A stretch of 64,000 bases of DNA. It comes from Helichrysum umbraculigerum. Lineage: Eukaryota; Streptophyta; Magnoliopsida; Asterales; Asteraceae. Location: positions 86,218,501 to 86,282,500 of the forward strand of contig CATIUR010000003.1 in the NCBI GenBank assembly GCA_949592205.1, written 5' to 3'. Made by a program: the position numbers and the translations under genes. The notes under the pieces were generated by a model. It saw only the letters and a program-made list of their open reading frames with translations. It did not search any database and was not told where the DNA came from. Positions 54,703-64,000 of the stretch are shown one piece after another (position 1 is the stretch's first letter; each line of letters starts with the position of its first letter).

Positions 54703-57351
54703 TGTAACACCCCCAAATTTGATGATTTTCGGAAGCTTGATTTGGGTGTTACTAATCAATAACAAAGCACAAAGATATATAGTAAACGACTCTATATGCG
54801 TCGTTTTAACAAAATATATTCATAATAGAAATGTTTACAACATTTAAAGCTTTACATAGCTCGAGCTTAAATGAAATGAGATTTCAGTACATGAGTACTT
54901 GTACAAAATATACTAATGCAAGAAAATCTCAATCGTCTGTATGCTGACTCGAGCTAAAGTCCTGAAGCAGAAACATCCTACTGCTGGGTACCTGCGATAT
55001 ATGCTAAAAGGTCAACTATAAAGCTGGTGAGCTCACAGGTTTGAAATCAGTTAATATAGTATGAACCGCAAGATTTAAAATAATGAATTGCATCCAGCAA
55101 TTAAATGATAGCCATCGTGTATACAGCCATGAGCACATAGTTGAGCTTAACTCGAGGGCCGGGTCCCCTATAGAGAATTCCGGGCGAGGTGCCTCCACGA
55201 ATGCCTAATCAACATTCGTCTTCCCAAATATTAGTACGTCCGTTTACCCGGTTAGTGCTTGCTAACCCGAACGAGGAGGGTCAATCCTATATGGTACCAT
55301 ATACTAATATTCACGCTACAACGTATTAACAACTATGCTGACGGAGGACTTTAAAATGATTAGTTTCGAAAAACTCATGTAGTATATGAAAAGTTGGTAC
55401 TTGCGTTCACATGTTAAAAGTTTGAGCAGTATATCACACCCCTAAGTAAAATAGTAAAAGATGGGCTATGAGACTCACCTGAGTCTGAATGCGTTTACAC
55501 AAACGTAAGTTGATTAGCCGAATATGAAGTCCAAAGACTTGTAACCTGAGGGTGTCCACGACACGCGATGGTTATAATCATGATTGGGTATCTCAAAAGA
55601 TCACCCTTGTAGTTGTTACACAACTATATATATATGTCCAAATTACTACGATTTGGTTGATTTGTTAAGTGTTGGAAAACATGTACGGCCCGTTGGTGAT
55701 TAATTGTAATAATAGTCTTGATGTTATCACATTGATTTTGAAGCGTTACACTTAGAAACACAAATTCCATTATGTTTGAAAAGTTGTGTCGTATAATTGT
55801 TTTGAAGTTGTACAAGTTTGACACTTGGTGAAATATGTGTTTACGGAATCTAAGTACGGGGGTCCGGGGGCAGCGCCCCTGGTTAGCGGGGTCCAAGGGG
55901 CGGCAGCCCCTGGCGGGGTCCAAGGGGCAGAGCCCCTGGCTGGGGTCGAGCTGCCAGGTCAGCTTGGAAAATTTTTATTTCTACTATATTGCTTTAAGGA
56001 AAAACGCATCTGGACTTGAATTTGGGTGAAATCAAGTGATAAAATTTTGGTCTCGACACTTGGTAAAAAGTTGTAAATATTATGTTTTATGCGTCACTTA
56101 TAGCGACACTCATGGGTTTAGGCGACACTTAGGAAGTGTCGCATGAAATGACTGATTCTGAATAATAGCGTCACTTGTGCAAGTGACGCATAGAGTGCGA
56201 CACTTGAGGAAGTGTCGGTTGTAAGTGTCGGTATAAAGGTCATGAGTCACTAAGGTGAGTGACGGGTGAAATCAGGTTTGATGGTAGGCGTCACTTAGGC
56301 AAGTGACGCTATAAGTGTCGGTCATTAGTGACGGGTATTGAAAATGCGTCACTTAGGTAGTGACGGAAAAAGAGGGTTTTATGCGGCACTTAGGCAAGTG
56401 ACGCAAAATTTGGGCTTTTAGCGACACTCAATGCGTCACTTAAGTGACGCACGAAGTGACGCTATACTGCATGCTTCGTTGCGACACTTAAAGCTGTTGA
56501 CGGGTTTTTGAGCCAAAAACGAGTTTTCCGGCCATAGTTTGGTCCGATTCTTTTACCCAACCCATATATGGACATTTTAAGTTGTTACAAACTACTAGAA
56601 AGTGAAAACACTTAAAAACGAGAGATTTCGGGATTTGTCGGAAACTTACAAAGTGTCGGATGAGAAATCTGAAAAGATAGCGTTGTAGATCGGGAAGTGG
56701 TGAACGTTTTTCTTCAAAGTGATGATGAGATCCAAGGTCGTTTAGTGGTAGTATTTGACGATTTTTGTGATGTGGTGGTGATGAACTTTTTAGAGAGAAA
56801 ATGGAGGAAGAGAGAGAAAAGAAAGATAGAAATGAGAAAGTGAGGTGGTGGGTTGGAGGTTATCCTCCAACTTTCAGTCTCCGCTCCCCGTGCGGTGTTC
56901 GTTTGCTCCGTCGTTTAAACGTTAATTAATTACTTTAAATATTAAATGGTACGTTTTAAAATACAAATTATTATGCGATATTTTATTTAAATATTTTACT
57001 AATCAATTTATATATTGAATTATAAAATGTAAGTTTGTTTATTTAGTTTGCGCGTTCTACATTTAAATTGTGTAAGGTTTGTTTGTACAATACGTATGAA
57101 TACGAAATATTATTATAATAATATTTTTGACATAAAAGCGTTATTTAATAAGATTGGTCACCAACGTTCGTATTAAATTGAATCGAAATACATCCGATTT
57201 AAATTGCGCACGATTTAACCAAATCGCATTTTCGTAGATATTCAACAATATCTATATAATTCGATACATTAATTAGCCTAACAAGAACTAATTACATGTA
57301 TTAACATACGATTAGGCACTAATTACTAGTCCTAATTTGGCGGGTGTTACA
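54703..57351 (-). repeat. 3' LTR of the young Tekay element, 2649 bp
   Basis: Ends TGTAACACCC...GGTGTTACA in both orientations. It contains a GC-rich block (55858-55950), hairpin array (56091-56490), donor-like GTGAGT (minus, 55473-55478) and terminal hairpin (54703-54753). Confidence 0.93.
56091..56490. repeat. GTGACGC/GCGACAC hairpin array in Tekay LTR
   Basis: Contains perfect hairpins with GCGTCACTT/AAGTGACGC stems (56168-56189, 56288-56309) and GCGACACTT/AAGTGTCGC stems. These are the same words as in the copia LTR and leader. Confidence 0.88.
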
Positions 57352-57370
57352 TTCTCCACCTGTTAGAAGA
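57352..57370 (-). other. Polypurine tract of the young Tekay element
   Basis: CTAACAGGTGGAGAA on the minus strand directly before the LTR. Confidence 0.8.
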
Positions 57371-57385
57371 ATTTCGTCCCGAAAT

Positions 57386-60300
57386 TTAGCTCGAGGTCGT
57401 GTTTGATGTGGAATCAGTGAAGAGTTGAGGATATTTGAGTCGCATTTGGTCTTCCCGTTCCCAGGTGAATTCCGGACCACGCCGCGAATTCCATCTGACC
57501 TTGACGATGGGAATACGACTTTGTTTCAGTTGTTTGACCTCACGGTCCATAATTTCAGCGGGTTCCTCAACGAAATGAAGTTTATCGTCAACACGAATTT
57601 CATCTAATGGAATAATAAGTGTCTCATCAGACAGACACTTCTTCAGATTTGAGATATGAAAAGTAGGGTGCACGCTGCTGAGTTCGGATGGCAGCTGCAA
57701 TCGATAAGCTACAGGGCCAATCCTTTCGAGGATCTCAAAAGGCCCGATGTACCTGGGATTTAACTTCCCGCGTTTGCCAAAACGGATGACGCCTTTCCAA
57801 GGCGATACTTTTAAGAGAACTCGATCCCCAACTTGGAACTCGAGTGGTTTGCGTCTCACGTCAGCATAACTTTTCTGACGATCACGTGCTGCTTTGAGTC
57901 TGTTTTGGATTTCCACAATTTTCTCAGTGGTGGCGTGAATGAGTTCAGGACCAGTGAGTTGACTATCTCCCACTTCAGTCCAACAGATCGGTGATCGGCA
58001 CTTACGACCGTACAGTGCCTCAAAAGGTGCAGCCTTAATGCTGGCGTGATAACTGTTATTGTACGAAAATTCGCACAACGGTAGATGTTTTTCCCAGTTT
58101 GTACCGAAATCAACTACGCAGGCGCGTAGCATATCTTCCAAGGTTTGAATGGTTCGTTCACTTTGGCCATCAGTTTGAGGATGGTATGCGGTACTCATAT
58201 CGAGACGGGTACCCAATGCTTTTTGAAGTGATTGCCAAAAGTGAGAGGTGAAACGGGCATCCCTGTCAGAGATGATCGAGATTGGAACGCCGTGATGAGA
58301 AACGATTTCCTTGATGTAGATTTGTGCAAGGCGTTCCATTTTATCGTTTTCCTTGATTGCCAGAAAGTGAGCAGATTTGGTGAGACGATCGACGATCACC
58401 CAAATGGTATCGCAACCGCTCGACGACTTGGGTAGTTTGGTTATGAAATCCATGGCAATTTGTTCCCATTTCCATTCAGGGATTTCAGGTTGTTGGAGTA
58501 AACCAGGTGGTTTCTGATGTTCGGTTTTGACTTTCGAGCAAGTAAGACACTTGCTGACATAAGTGGCGATTTCGGCTTTCATGTTTGGCCACCAATAAAA
58601 TTCCTTAATACCGTGGTACATCTTATCGGATCCCGGATGAATAGAATATTTAGACTTGTGAGCCTCGTCCATCACCAAGTCTCTTAGGTTCCCAAAACTA
58701 GGTAACCAGATTCGGTTTGAGAAATACCTAATCCCGTTAGATTTGATTTCAAATTGTTTGTCAATGCCCCGCAAGGCTTCATGTTTGATGTTTTCCGGTT
58801 TCAGGGCTTCGATCTGAGCGGTATGAATTTGAATGGTAAGATCGTTATGAATGGTTATACTGAGGGCTCGGACTCGAAGTGGTTTTGGTCGTTCCTTTCG
58901 ACTGAGGGCATCGGCTACAACATTAGCTTTCCCTGGATGGTACTTGATCTCGCAATCGTAATCGGTAAGCAACTCGACCCATCGACGTTGCCTCATATTG
59001 AGATCCTTCTGATCGAAGATATGTTGGAGACTTTTGTGATCGGTAAAGATGGTGCACTTAGTGCCGTAGAGATAATGTCTCCAGATTTTGAGAGCAAAAA
59101 CGACAGCTCCAAGTTCGAGATCGTGAGTGGTGTAGTTCTTTTCATGAATTTTCAGCTGTCGTGAGGCATAGGCAATAACTTTGTCTCGTTGCATCAATAC
59201 ACAACCGAGACCTTGGTGAGAAGCATCACAGTATACCACGAAGTCATCGGTGCCTTCGGGTAAGGATAGAATTGGAGCACTGCAAAGCTTTTGTTTCAGA
59301 AGTTGGAACGCTGATTCTTGTTTATCGGTCCAATCGAACCTTTTGTCCTTCTGAGTCAGTACCGTGAGTGGTTGAGCTATTTTAGAGAAATTTTCGATAA
59401 ATCGCCGATAGTACCCAGCAAGACCCAAGAATTGTCGTACTTCAGTTGCAGAGGTGGGTGCTTGCCAGTCTTTGATAGCCTCGATCTTTGATGGGTCCAC
59501 GTGAATTCCCTGACTGTCGATCACGTGACCAAGAAATTGAACGGTTTGAATCCAGAACTCACACTTAGAGAATTTAGCGTAAAGCTCCTCGTGTCTAAGT
59601 AGTTCCAGAATGGTCTTAAGGTGTTGCGCATGTTCTTGCTCGTTGCGCGAGTAAATGAGTATGTCATCGATAAAGACAATAACAAACTTATCGAGGTAAG
59701 GTTTGCACACCCGGTTCATGAGGTCCATGAATACAGCCGGTGCGTTAGCTAAACCAAAGGGCATCACTTGGAATTCGTAGTGCCCGTAACGAGTTCTGAA
59801 AGCAGTTTTTGGAATATCGGCGTCGCGAACTCGTAACTGATGATAACCTGATCGCAGGTCGACTTTCGAGTAAAAACTTGAACCCTGAAGTTGGTCGAAT
59901 AGATCATCAATGCGAGGAAGTGGGTATCGGTTTTTGACGGTCAATTTGTTCAATTCTCGGTAGTCGATGCACATTCGGAATGAACCGTCCTTCTTTTTGA
60001 CAAATAAGACCGGAGCTCCCCAAGGTGAAGAACTCGGTCTAATGAATCCTCGATCCAGAAGTTCCTGTAACTGAGAGGACAACTCCTGAAGTTCGGATGG
60101 GGCTAAACGGTATGGTGCGCGGGCCACCGGTGCGGCACCCGGCACGAGATCAATCGAGAACTCAACCTGTCTAAGCGGAGGTAGACCAGGTAATTCTTCC
60201 GGAAAGACTTCGGGAAAGTCTCTAACAATTGGCACATCCTCAAGTCGCTTCTCCTCCGACTTCTTCTCTGTGATGTGTGCAAGTATTGCGGGGTAACCCT

Positions 60301-61831
60301 TTCTCAGAAATTTTCGGGTTTTTAAGCAGGAGATTATATTGAGTCCCGTCCCACCGGTCTCCCCCTGTATGATCAAGGTTCCACCAACGGCGAGTGGGAT
60401 ACGGACGATTTTATCATGACAAACGATTTCAGCTCGATGCTTGGACAACCAGTCCATTCCGATAATGACGTCGAAACTTCCGATTTCAATGGGTATAAGG
60501 TCGATCGAAAAGGTTTCGTCAGCTAGGTTTAAAGTGCAATTAGGTATCACACTGGTGGTTTCTACAAGTTTTCCATTTGCTAGCTCTACAGTGTACTTAA
60601 CATCTAAGGCAACAGGAGTGATGTCAAGTAATGGGCAAAAATCATCGGAGATAAAGCTTCTATCAGCACCAGTATCAAATAGAACAGAAGCAGTTAAGTT
60701 GTTGAGGAGGAACATACCCGAGACCACATTCGGGTCTTGGCGGGCGTCCCCAGATTTGATGACGAAAGCTCTGCTGCGAGTGTTGTTGTTGTTGCTGTTG
60801 CGGTTGTTGTTGTTGTTCTTCAGTTTTGGGCACGAGTCTCTGAAATGTCCAGGTTTCCCACACTCAAAGCATACTTTGGGTGGTCTGGTGTTGTTGTTGG
60901 AATTGTTGTTGGAGGGAGAGCGGCAGTCTTTGGTGAGGTGGCCGTACCTCTTGCAATTGTTGCAAAAGGGACCACAGGAACCCTCATGGTGACGATTGCA
61001 CTTGGGACAAAATGGTTTGCTCCCAGTGTAGCCCCGGATGATGTCAGTGGTGGTGTTGTAAGCTTTGATGGTGTCGGGTTTCTTGTTTTGTTGGTTGGAG
61101 TGGTTGTTGTGGTAGTCAGACCACTTGCGTTTGTTGTTTTGGGATGATGAAGTGGGTTGTTCAGAATCTTGGCTCATAGACATCAGGTCTTGGGCCAATG
61201 AGATTGCACCGTCAATGGTGGTTGGTTTGGAAGAGATGACGTGTCCCCGAACAAAATCAGGGAGACCAAGGGCGTACTTCCTGATTTTATCAGGTTCAGT
61301 GCTTACCATAGCTGGGCGGAGGGCAGCTAGTTGTTGAAACCTGGTGGTATAACCATCGATGTCACCACCCTGAACCTTCAAATTCCAAAACTCCTCATCT
61401 AGCTTTTGGAGTTTGGCGATCGAGCAGTATTTGGCAGTGAGTTTTGCCTTCAATTCCTCCCAAGTGAGTTGGTAGGCAATGTCAGCACCCACTGATTGGG
61501 TATATGAATTCCACCAAGAGTGGGCATCATCTTCAAGAGAGCAGGTGGCGAAGTTTACTTTGTCGTTCTCCGCGCATTTACTGACACGAAAAACAGTTTC
61601 CATTTTCTCGAACCATCTGATCAGTCCGATGGCTCCTTCAGAACCCTTGAAACTCGAGGGTTTACAGCTTTGAAAGTCCTTGTAAGAACAAGGTTTGACG
61701 GCAGAGGTTCCAGCGGTATCGCTGTTTCTTGTGGAGTTGGGTGGGGTATTCCGAGCCAAGGTTTCAGTAACAGCCTGGGTTATGAGTGACGTGATCTGAG
61801 CATCTGTGTAAGGTCGTGTCTTTGGCGGCAT
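57386..61831 (-). CDS. Intact Tekay gag-pol with chromodomain, 1481 aa
   Basis: ATG at 61829-61831. Gag core is residues ~50-220, followed by CCHC-type knuckles at ~275-303 and 321-334 and protease with DTG at 386-388. Reverse transcriptase has FIDD at 720-723. RNase H has D869, E906 and D931. Integrase has the HHCC finger (~1058-1098) and D,D-E core (~1128, 1191, 1225), and a chromodomain lies at ~1405-1470 (REVKQLKQSRI to WERED). All catalytic residues I can check are present and the frame has no stop, so this copy may be autonomous. Gag and pol share one frame, as usual for chromoviruses. Confidence 0.97.
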   Translation of the reverse strand: MPPKTRPYTDAQITSLITQAVTETLARNTPPNSTRNSDTAGTSAVKPCSYKDFQSCKPSSFKGSEGAIGLIRWFEKMETVFRVSKCAENDKVNFATCSLEDDAHSWWNSYTQSVGADIAYQLTWEELKAKLTAKYCSIAKLQKLDEEFWNLKVQGGDIDGYTTRFQQLAALRPAMVSTEPDKIRKYALGLPDFVRGHVISSKPTTIDGAISLAQDLMSMSQDSEQPTSSSQNNKRKWSDYHNNHSNQQNKKPDTIKAYNTTTDIIRGYTGSKPFCPKCNRHHEGSCGPFCNNCKRYGHLTKDCRSPSNNNSNNNTRPPKVCFECGKPGHFRDSCPKLKNNNNNRNSNNNNTRSRAFVIKSGDARQDPNVVSGMFLLNNLTASVLFDTGADRSFISDDFCPLLDITPVALDVKYTVELANGKLVETTSVIPNCTLNLADETFSIDLIPIEIGSFDVIIGMDWLSKHRAEIVCHDKIVRIPLAVGGTLIIQGETGGTGLNIISCLKTRKFLRKGYPAILAHITEKKSEEKRLEDVPIVRDFPEVFPEELPGLPPLRQVEFSIDLVPGAAPVARAPYRLAPSELQELSSQLQELLDRGFIRPSSSPWGAPVLFVKKKDGSFRMCIDYRELNKLTVKNRYPLPRIDDLFDQLQGSSFYSKVDLRSGYHQLRVRDADIPKTAFRTRYGHYEFQVMPFGLANAPAVFMDLMNRVCKPYLDKFVIVFIDDILIYSRNEQEHAQHLKTILELLRHEELYAKFSKCEFWIQTVQFLGHVIDSQGIHVDPSKIEAIKDWQAPTSATEVRQFLGLAGYYRRFIENFSKIAQPLTVLTQKDKRFDWTDKQESAFQLLKQKLCSAPILSLPEGTDDFVVYCDASHQGLGCVLMQRDKVIAYASRQLKIHEKNYTTHDLELGAVVFALKIWRHYLYGTKCTIFTDHKSLQHIFDQKDLNMRQRRWVELLTDYDCEIKYHPGKANVVADALSRKERPKPLRVRALSITIHNDLTIQIHTAQIEALKPENIKHEALRGIDKQFEIKSNGIRYFSNRIWLPSFGNLRDLVMDEAHKSKYSIHPGSDKMYHGIKEFYWWPNMKAEIATYVSKCLTCSKVKTEHQKPPGLLQQPEIPEWKWEQIAMDFITKLPKSSSGCDTIWVIVDRLTKSAHFLAIKENDKMERLAQIYIKEIVSHHGVPISIISDRDARFTSHFWQSLQKALGTRLDMSTAYHPQTDGQSERTIQTLEDMLRACVVDFGTNWEKHLPLCEFSYNNSYHASIKAAPFEALYGRKCRSPICWTEVGDSQLTGPELIHATTEKIVEIQNRLKAARDRQKSYADVRRKPLEFQVGDRVLLKVSPWKGVIRFGKRGKLNPRYIGPFEILERIGPVAYRLQLPSELSSVHPTFHISNLKKCLSDETLIIPLDEIRVDDKLHFVEEPAEIMDREVKQLKQSRIPIVKVRWNSRRGPEFTWEREDQMRLKYPQLFTDSTSNTTSS

Positions 61832-62119
61832 GATTCTTCAATAAAAGAAATGAAGATACATGAGATTTTGTATGAAAATTGTATTTATTTCAGATGTACA
61901 TGTATAAAGGTGGTAATACATAACATCAATATGAAAAAGAATTATGGCAATTAATATGAGTTGAACAACAAGAAATATTTGATAGCTAATACTAGTTCAA
62001 AGGTTACATCCTACAGATGTATTACAAAAGATGTCGGGAATTGTTACATCCGACTGAATTATAGAGTAGCGCGTAGATAGTTACTAGATTACAGGATAGA
62101 TTACAAGACAAAGACTACA

Positions 62120-62611
62120 CTAGTCTTGACGTAGATTAATTTGTTCCATCGTCGTGACAAGACGGTCCACAGTGTTTGCAAGCCTGCTAGCTTGTCGGGC
62201 GTTGTCTTCTGCTAGCGCAAGTCGTTGTGTTATTCCGCGCGCATACTCTTCTGCTTCATGTGAGCGTTGTTCACATTCTTCCATCCTTTGTTGCAGAAGG
62301 GCATTTTCCACCCTTATTTCTATTATTTGGTTGCGAAGAACATCCATGTTGTTGTTTGTGGTTTCAAGGTCGTCGGAGACCTGTTCGATGCGTTCAAGGG
62401 ATGTAAGTCTCCAGTTTTCGTTCGTTTCTTGCAACACGACATCCATGGTGCGAAGTCGCTGCTCGTGTTGGTTTACCCTAGCAGCTAAGGCCGGCAAGGC
62501 GATGTGAGTGGGATACGGGCCAGCTCGAGGCAACCTGTTGTTCCTCCTTGCTACCCTTGGGTTCTGCGACCCGGATTGAGAACGAGATGAATCTGATGGG
62601 ATGTTTGCCAT
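62120..62611 (-). CDS. ORF1: coiled-coil protein upstream of gag, 163 aa
   Basis: ATG at 62609-62611, two bases after a TTACTAAC...GTCTCAG splice-acceptor-like sequence. The N-terminal basic, Ser-rich segment shares GSQNPRVARRN with 19169-19681. A long coiled coil follows, with a conserved end (EECEQRS..E.E, ITQRLALAEDNARQ, TVDRLV). The middle is strongly diverged while both ends are kept. It ends 288 bases before gag. Role unknown. Confidence 0.72.
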   Translation of the reverse strand: MANIPSDSSRSQSGSQNPRVARRNNRLPRAGPYPTHIALPALAARVNQHEQRLRTMDVVLQETNENWRLTSLERIEQVSDDLETTNNNMDVLRNQIIEIRVENALLQQRMEECEQRSHEAEEYARGITQRLALAEDNARQASRLANTVDRLVTTMEQINLRQD

Positions 62612-62613
62612 TT

Positions 62614-62616
62614 CTG
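62614..62616 (-). promoter_or_regulatory. Putative 3' splice site before ORF1
   Basis: The minus strand reads TTACTAAC (branch point), a pyrimidine-rich stretch, GTCTCAG, then AAATGG. It matches the arrangement at 19161-19166. Confidence 0.5.
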
Positions 62617-62923
62617 AGACAAAGCGTTAGTAAGATTGAGGCCTATATTCATATAGCTCCTATATAATATAGCCTATTGAGTGTCTAGCATAAACATGTT
62701 CAAGTCTCGGTTCTCTCGAGGTCAGAGTCTTCTATTGTACCCTGTTCAGCCATAACTACTTTCAGATATTACATCATCTTTGTTTAATTGTACATAGTTG
62801 ATCAGGCTATGTTAAATTAAACTCGTATGCTGTAATCCCTGAACCAGTCATACCTAATAAGGAATACTGCCTAATGGTCATAGTCTAGGCTCACTAAATG
62901 CAACCTAGTTCACTATAACCTTA

Positions 62924-62936
62924 GGCTCTGATACCA
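62924..62936 (-). other. Primer binding site (initiator tRNA-Met)
   Basis: TGGTATCAGAGCC on the minus strand, three bases from the LTR. Confidence 0.95.
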
Positions 62937-62939
62937 ATC

Positions 62940-64000
62940 TGTAACACCCCCAAATTTGATGATTTGCGGAAGCTTGATTTGGGTGTTACTAATCAATAAC
63001 AAAGCACAAAGATATATAGTAAACGACTCTATATGCGTCGTTTTAACAAAATATATTCATAATAGAAATGTTTACAACATTTAAAGCTTTACATAGCTCG
63101 AGCTTAAATGAAATGAGATTTCAGTACATGAGTACTTGTACAAAATATACTAATGCAAGAAAATCTCAATCGTCTGTATGCTGACTCGAGCTAAAGTCCT
63201 GAAGCAGAAACATCCTACTGCTGGGTACCTGCGATATATGCTAAAAGGTCAGCTATAAAGCTGGTGAGCTCACAGGTTTGAAATCAGTTAATATAGTATG
63301 AACCGCAAGATTTAAAATAATGAATTGCATCCAGCAATTAAATAATGAATTGCATCCAGCAATTAAATGATAGCCATCGTGTATACAGCCATGAGCACAT
63401 AGTTGAGCTTAACTCGAGGGCCGGGTCCCCTATAGAGAATTCCGGGCGAGGTGCCTCCACGAATGCCTAATCAACATTCGTCTTCCCAAATATTAGTACG
63501 TCCGTTTACCCGGTTAGTGCTTGCTAACCCGAACGAGGAGGGTCAATCCTATATGGTACCATATACTAATATTCACGCTACAACGTATTAACAACTATGC
63601 TGACGGAGGACTTTAAAATGATTAGTTTCGAAAAACTCATGTAGTATATGAAAAGTTGGTACTTGCGTTCACATGTTAAAAGTTTGAGCAGTATATCACA
63701 CCCCTAAGTAAAATAGTAAAAGATGGGCTATGAGACTCACCTGAGTCTGAATGCGTTTACACAAACGTAAGTTGATTAGCCGAATATGAAGTCCAAAGAC
63801 TTGTAACCTGAGGGTGTCCACGACACGCGATGGTTATAATCATGATTGGGTATCTCAAAAGATCACCCTTGTAGTTGTTACACAACTATATATATATGTC
63901 CAAATTACTACGATTTGGTTGATTTGTTAAGTGTTGGAAAACATGTACGGCCCGTTGGTGATTAATTGTAATAATAGTCTTGATGTTATCACATTGATTT
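62940..64000 (-). repeat. 5' LTR of the young Tekay element (partial)
   Basis: Matches 54703-55740 almost exactly, plus one extra copy of a 24-base unit near 63316-63365 (ATAATGAATTGCATCCAGCA). Confidence 0.93.

Larger units (their letters stand above)
54703..64000 (-). mobile_element. Young, coding-intact Tekay-type chromovirus (right end outside window)
   Basis: In minus orientation: 5' LTR (62940 to beyond 64000), tRNA-Met primer site (62924-62936), ORF1, intact gag-pol, PPT, 3' LTR (54703-57351). Over ~1040 comparable bases the LTRs differ at only about two positions plus a 24-base tandem duplication, so insertion is very recent. Confidence 0.93.

Noticed and set aside
58754..59164. 136-codon plus-strand frame
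   Set aside because: Antisense shadow of the intact gag-pol reverse transcriptase/RNase H region.
60441..61147. Val/Leu-rich plus-strand frames
   Set aside because: Antisense to Asn-rich linkers and zinc knuckles of gag.

Overview
The window is plant nuclear DNA, almost certainly from a large, repeat-rich eudicot genome. The style of the retroelements (Ty1/copia gag with two CCHC knuckles, Tekay-type chromoviruses, Athila-like gag-protease elements) and the two nuclear genes suggest Asteraceae, but that family call is an inference. Roughly 85% of the window is LTR retrotransposon sequence in deep nests. Only about 44.5-53 kb looks like host gene space.

Layout. 1-10469: a minus-strand Athila-like Ty3/gypsy element that carries gag-protease plus an unexplained ~500-residue second ORF and no reverse transcriptase; its 3' LTR is cut by the window start. 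10470-28384: a Ty1/copia element, mostly minus strand, with its 3' end (tail ORF and LTR) lying in the opposite orientation. The first element interrupts the tail ORF. A plus-strand Tekay-type chromovirus (16310-26944, TSD GTTCT) interrupts gag. 28385-32351 and onward: the 3' half of a second, diverged Athila-like element on the plus strand, carrying the same ~500-residue ORF, then its LTR. 33742-41321: three solo LTRs nested like Russian dolls, each with a perfect 5-bp target duplication (GTTAT, ACTAT, TCAAC). 41889 to about 44.4 kb: a related LTR, partial.

44.5-53 kb: an ancient tandem duplication of two convergent genes. These are an F-box/LRR gene resembling FBL12 (copy 1 intact, copy 2 frameshifted) and a two-exon gene for a small chloroplast membrane protein (one intact copy, one truncated pseudogene). 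A copia-type solo LTR (TSD AGTTA) sits between them in the second unit, and a Helitron remnant lies upstream. 53581-54702: an old gypsy LTR fragment, into which a very young, coding-intact minus-strand Tekay element (54703 to beyond the end) inserted.

The most unusual signal is non-coding. Every LTR family examined closely here carries its own array of short CpG-rich hairpins or palindromes. In three families (Athila-like 1, Athila-like 2, copia) the array lies directly upstream of a TATAAATA box. One motif (stem GCGTCACTT/AAGTGACGC) is shared by unrelated copia and gypsy elements. Two conserved accessory ORFs of unknown function accompany these arrays: the ~500-residue ORF of the Athila-like elements, and a coiled-coil ORF upstream of gag in the Tekay elements. 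The coiled-coil ORF is preceded by a textbook 3' splice site, and the LTRs carry conserved 5' splice sites.
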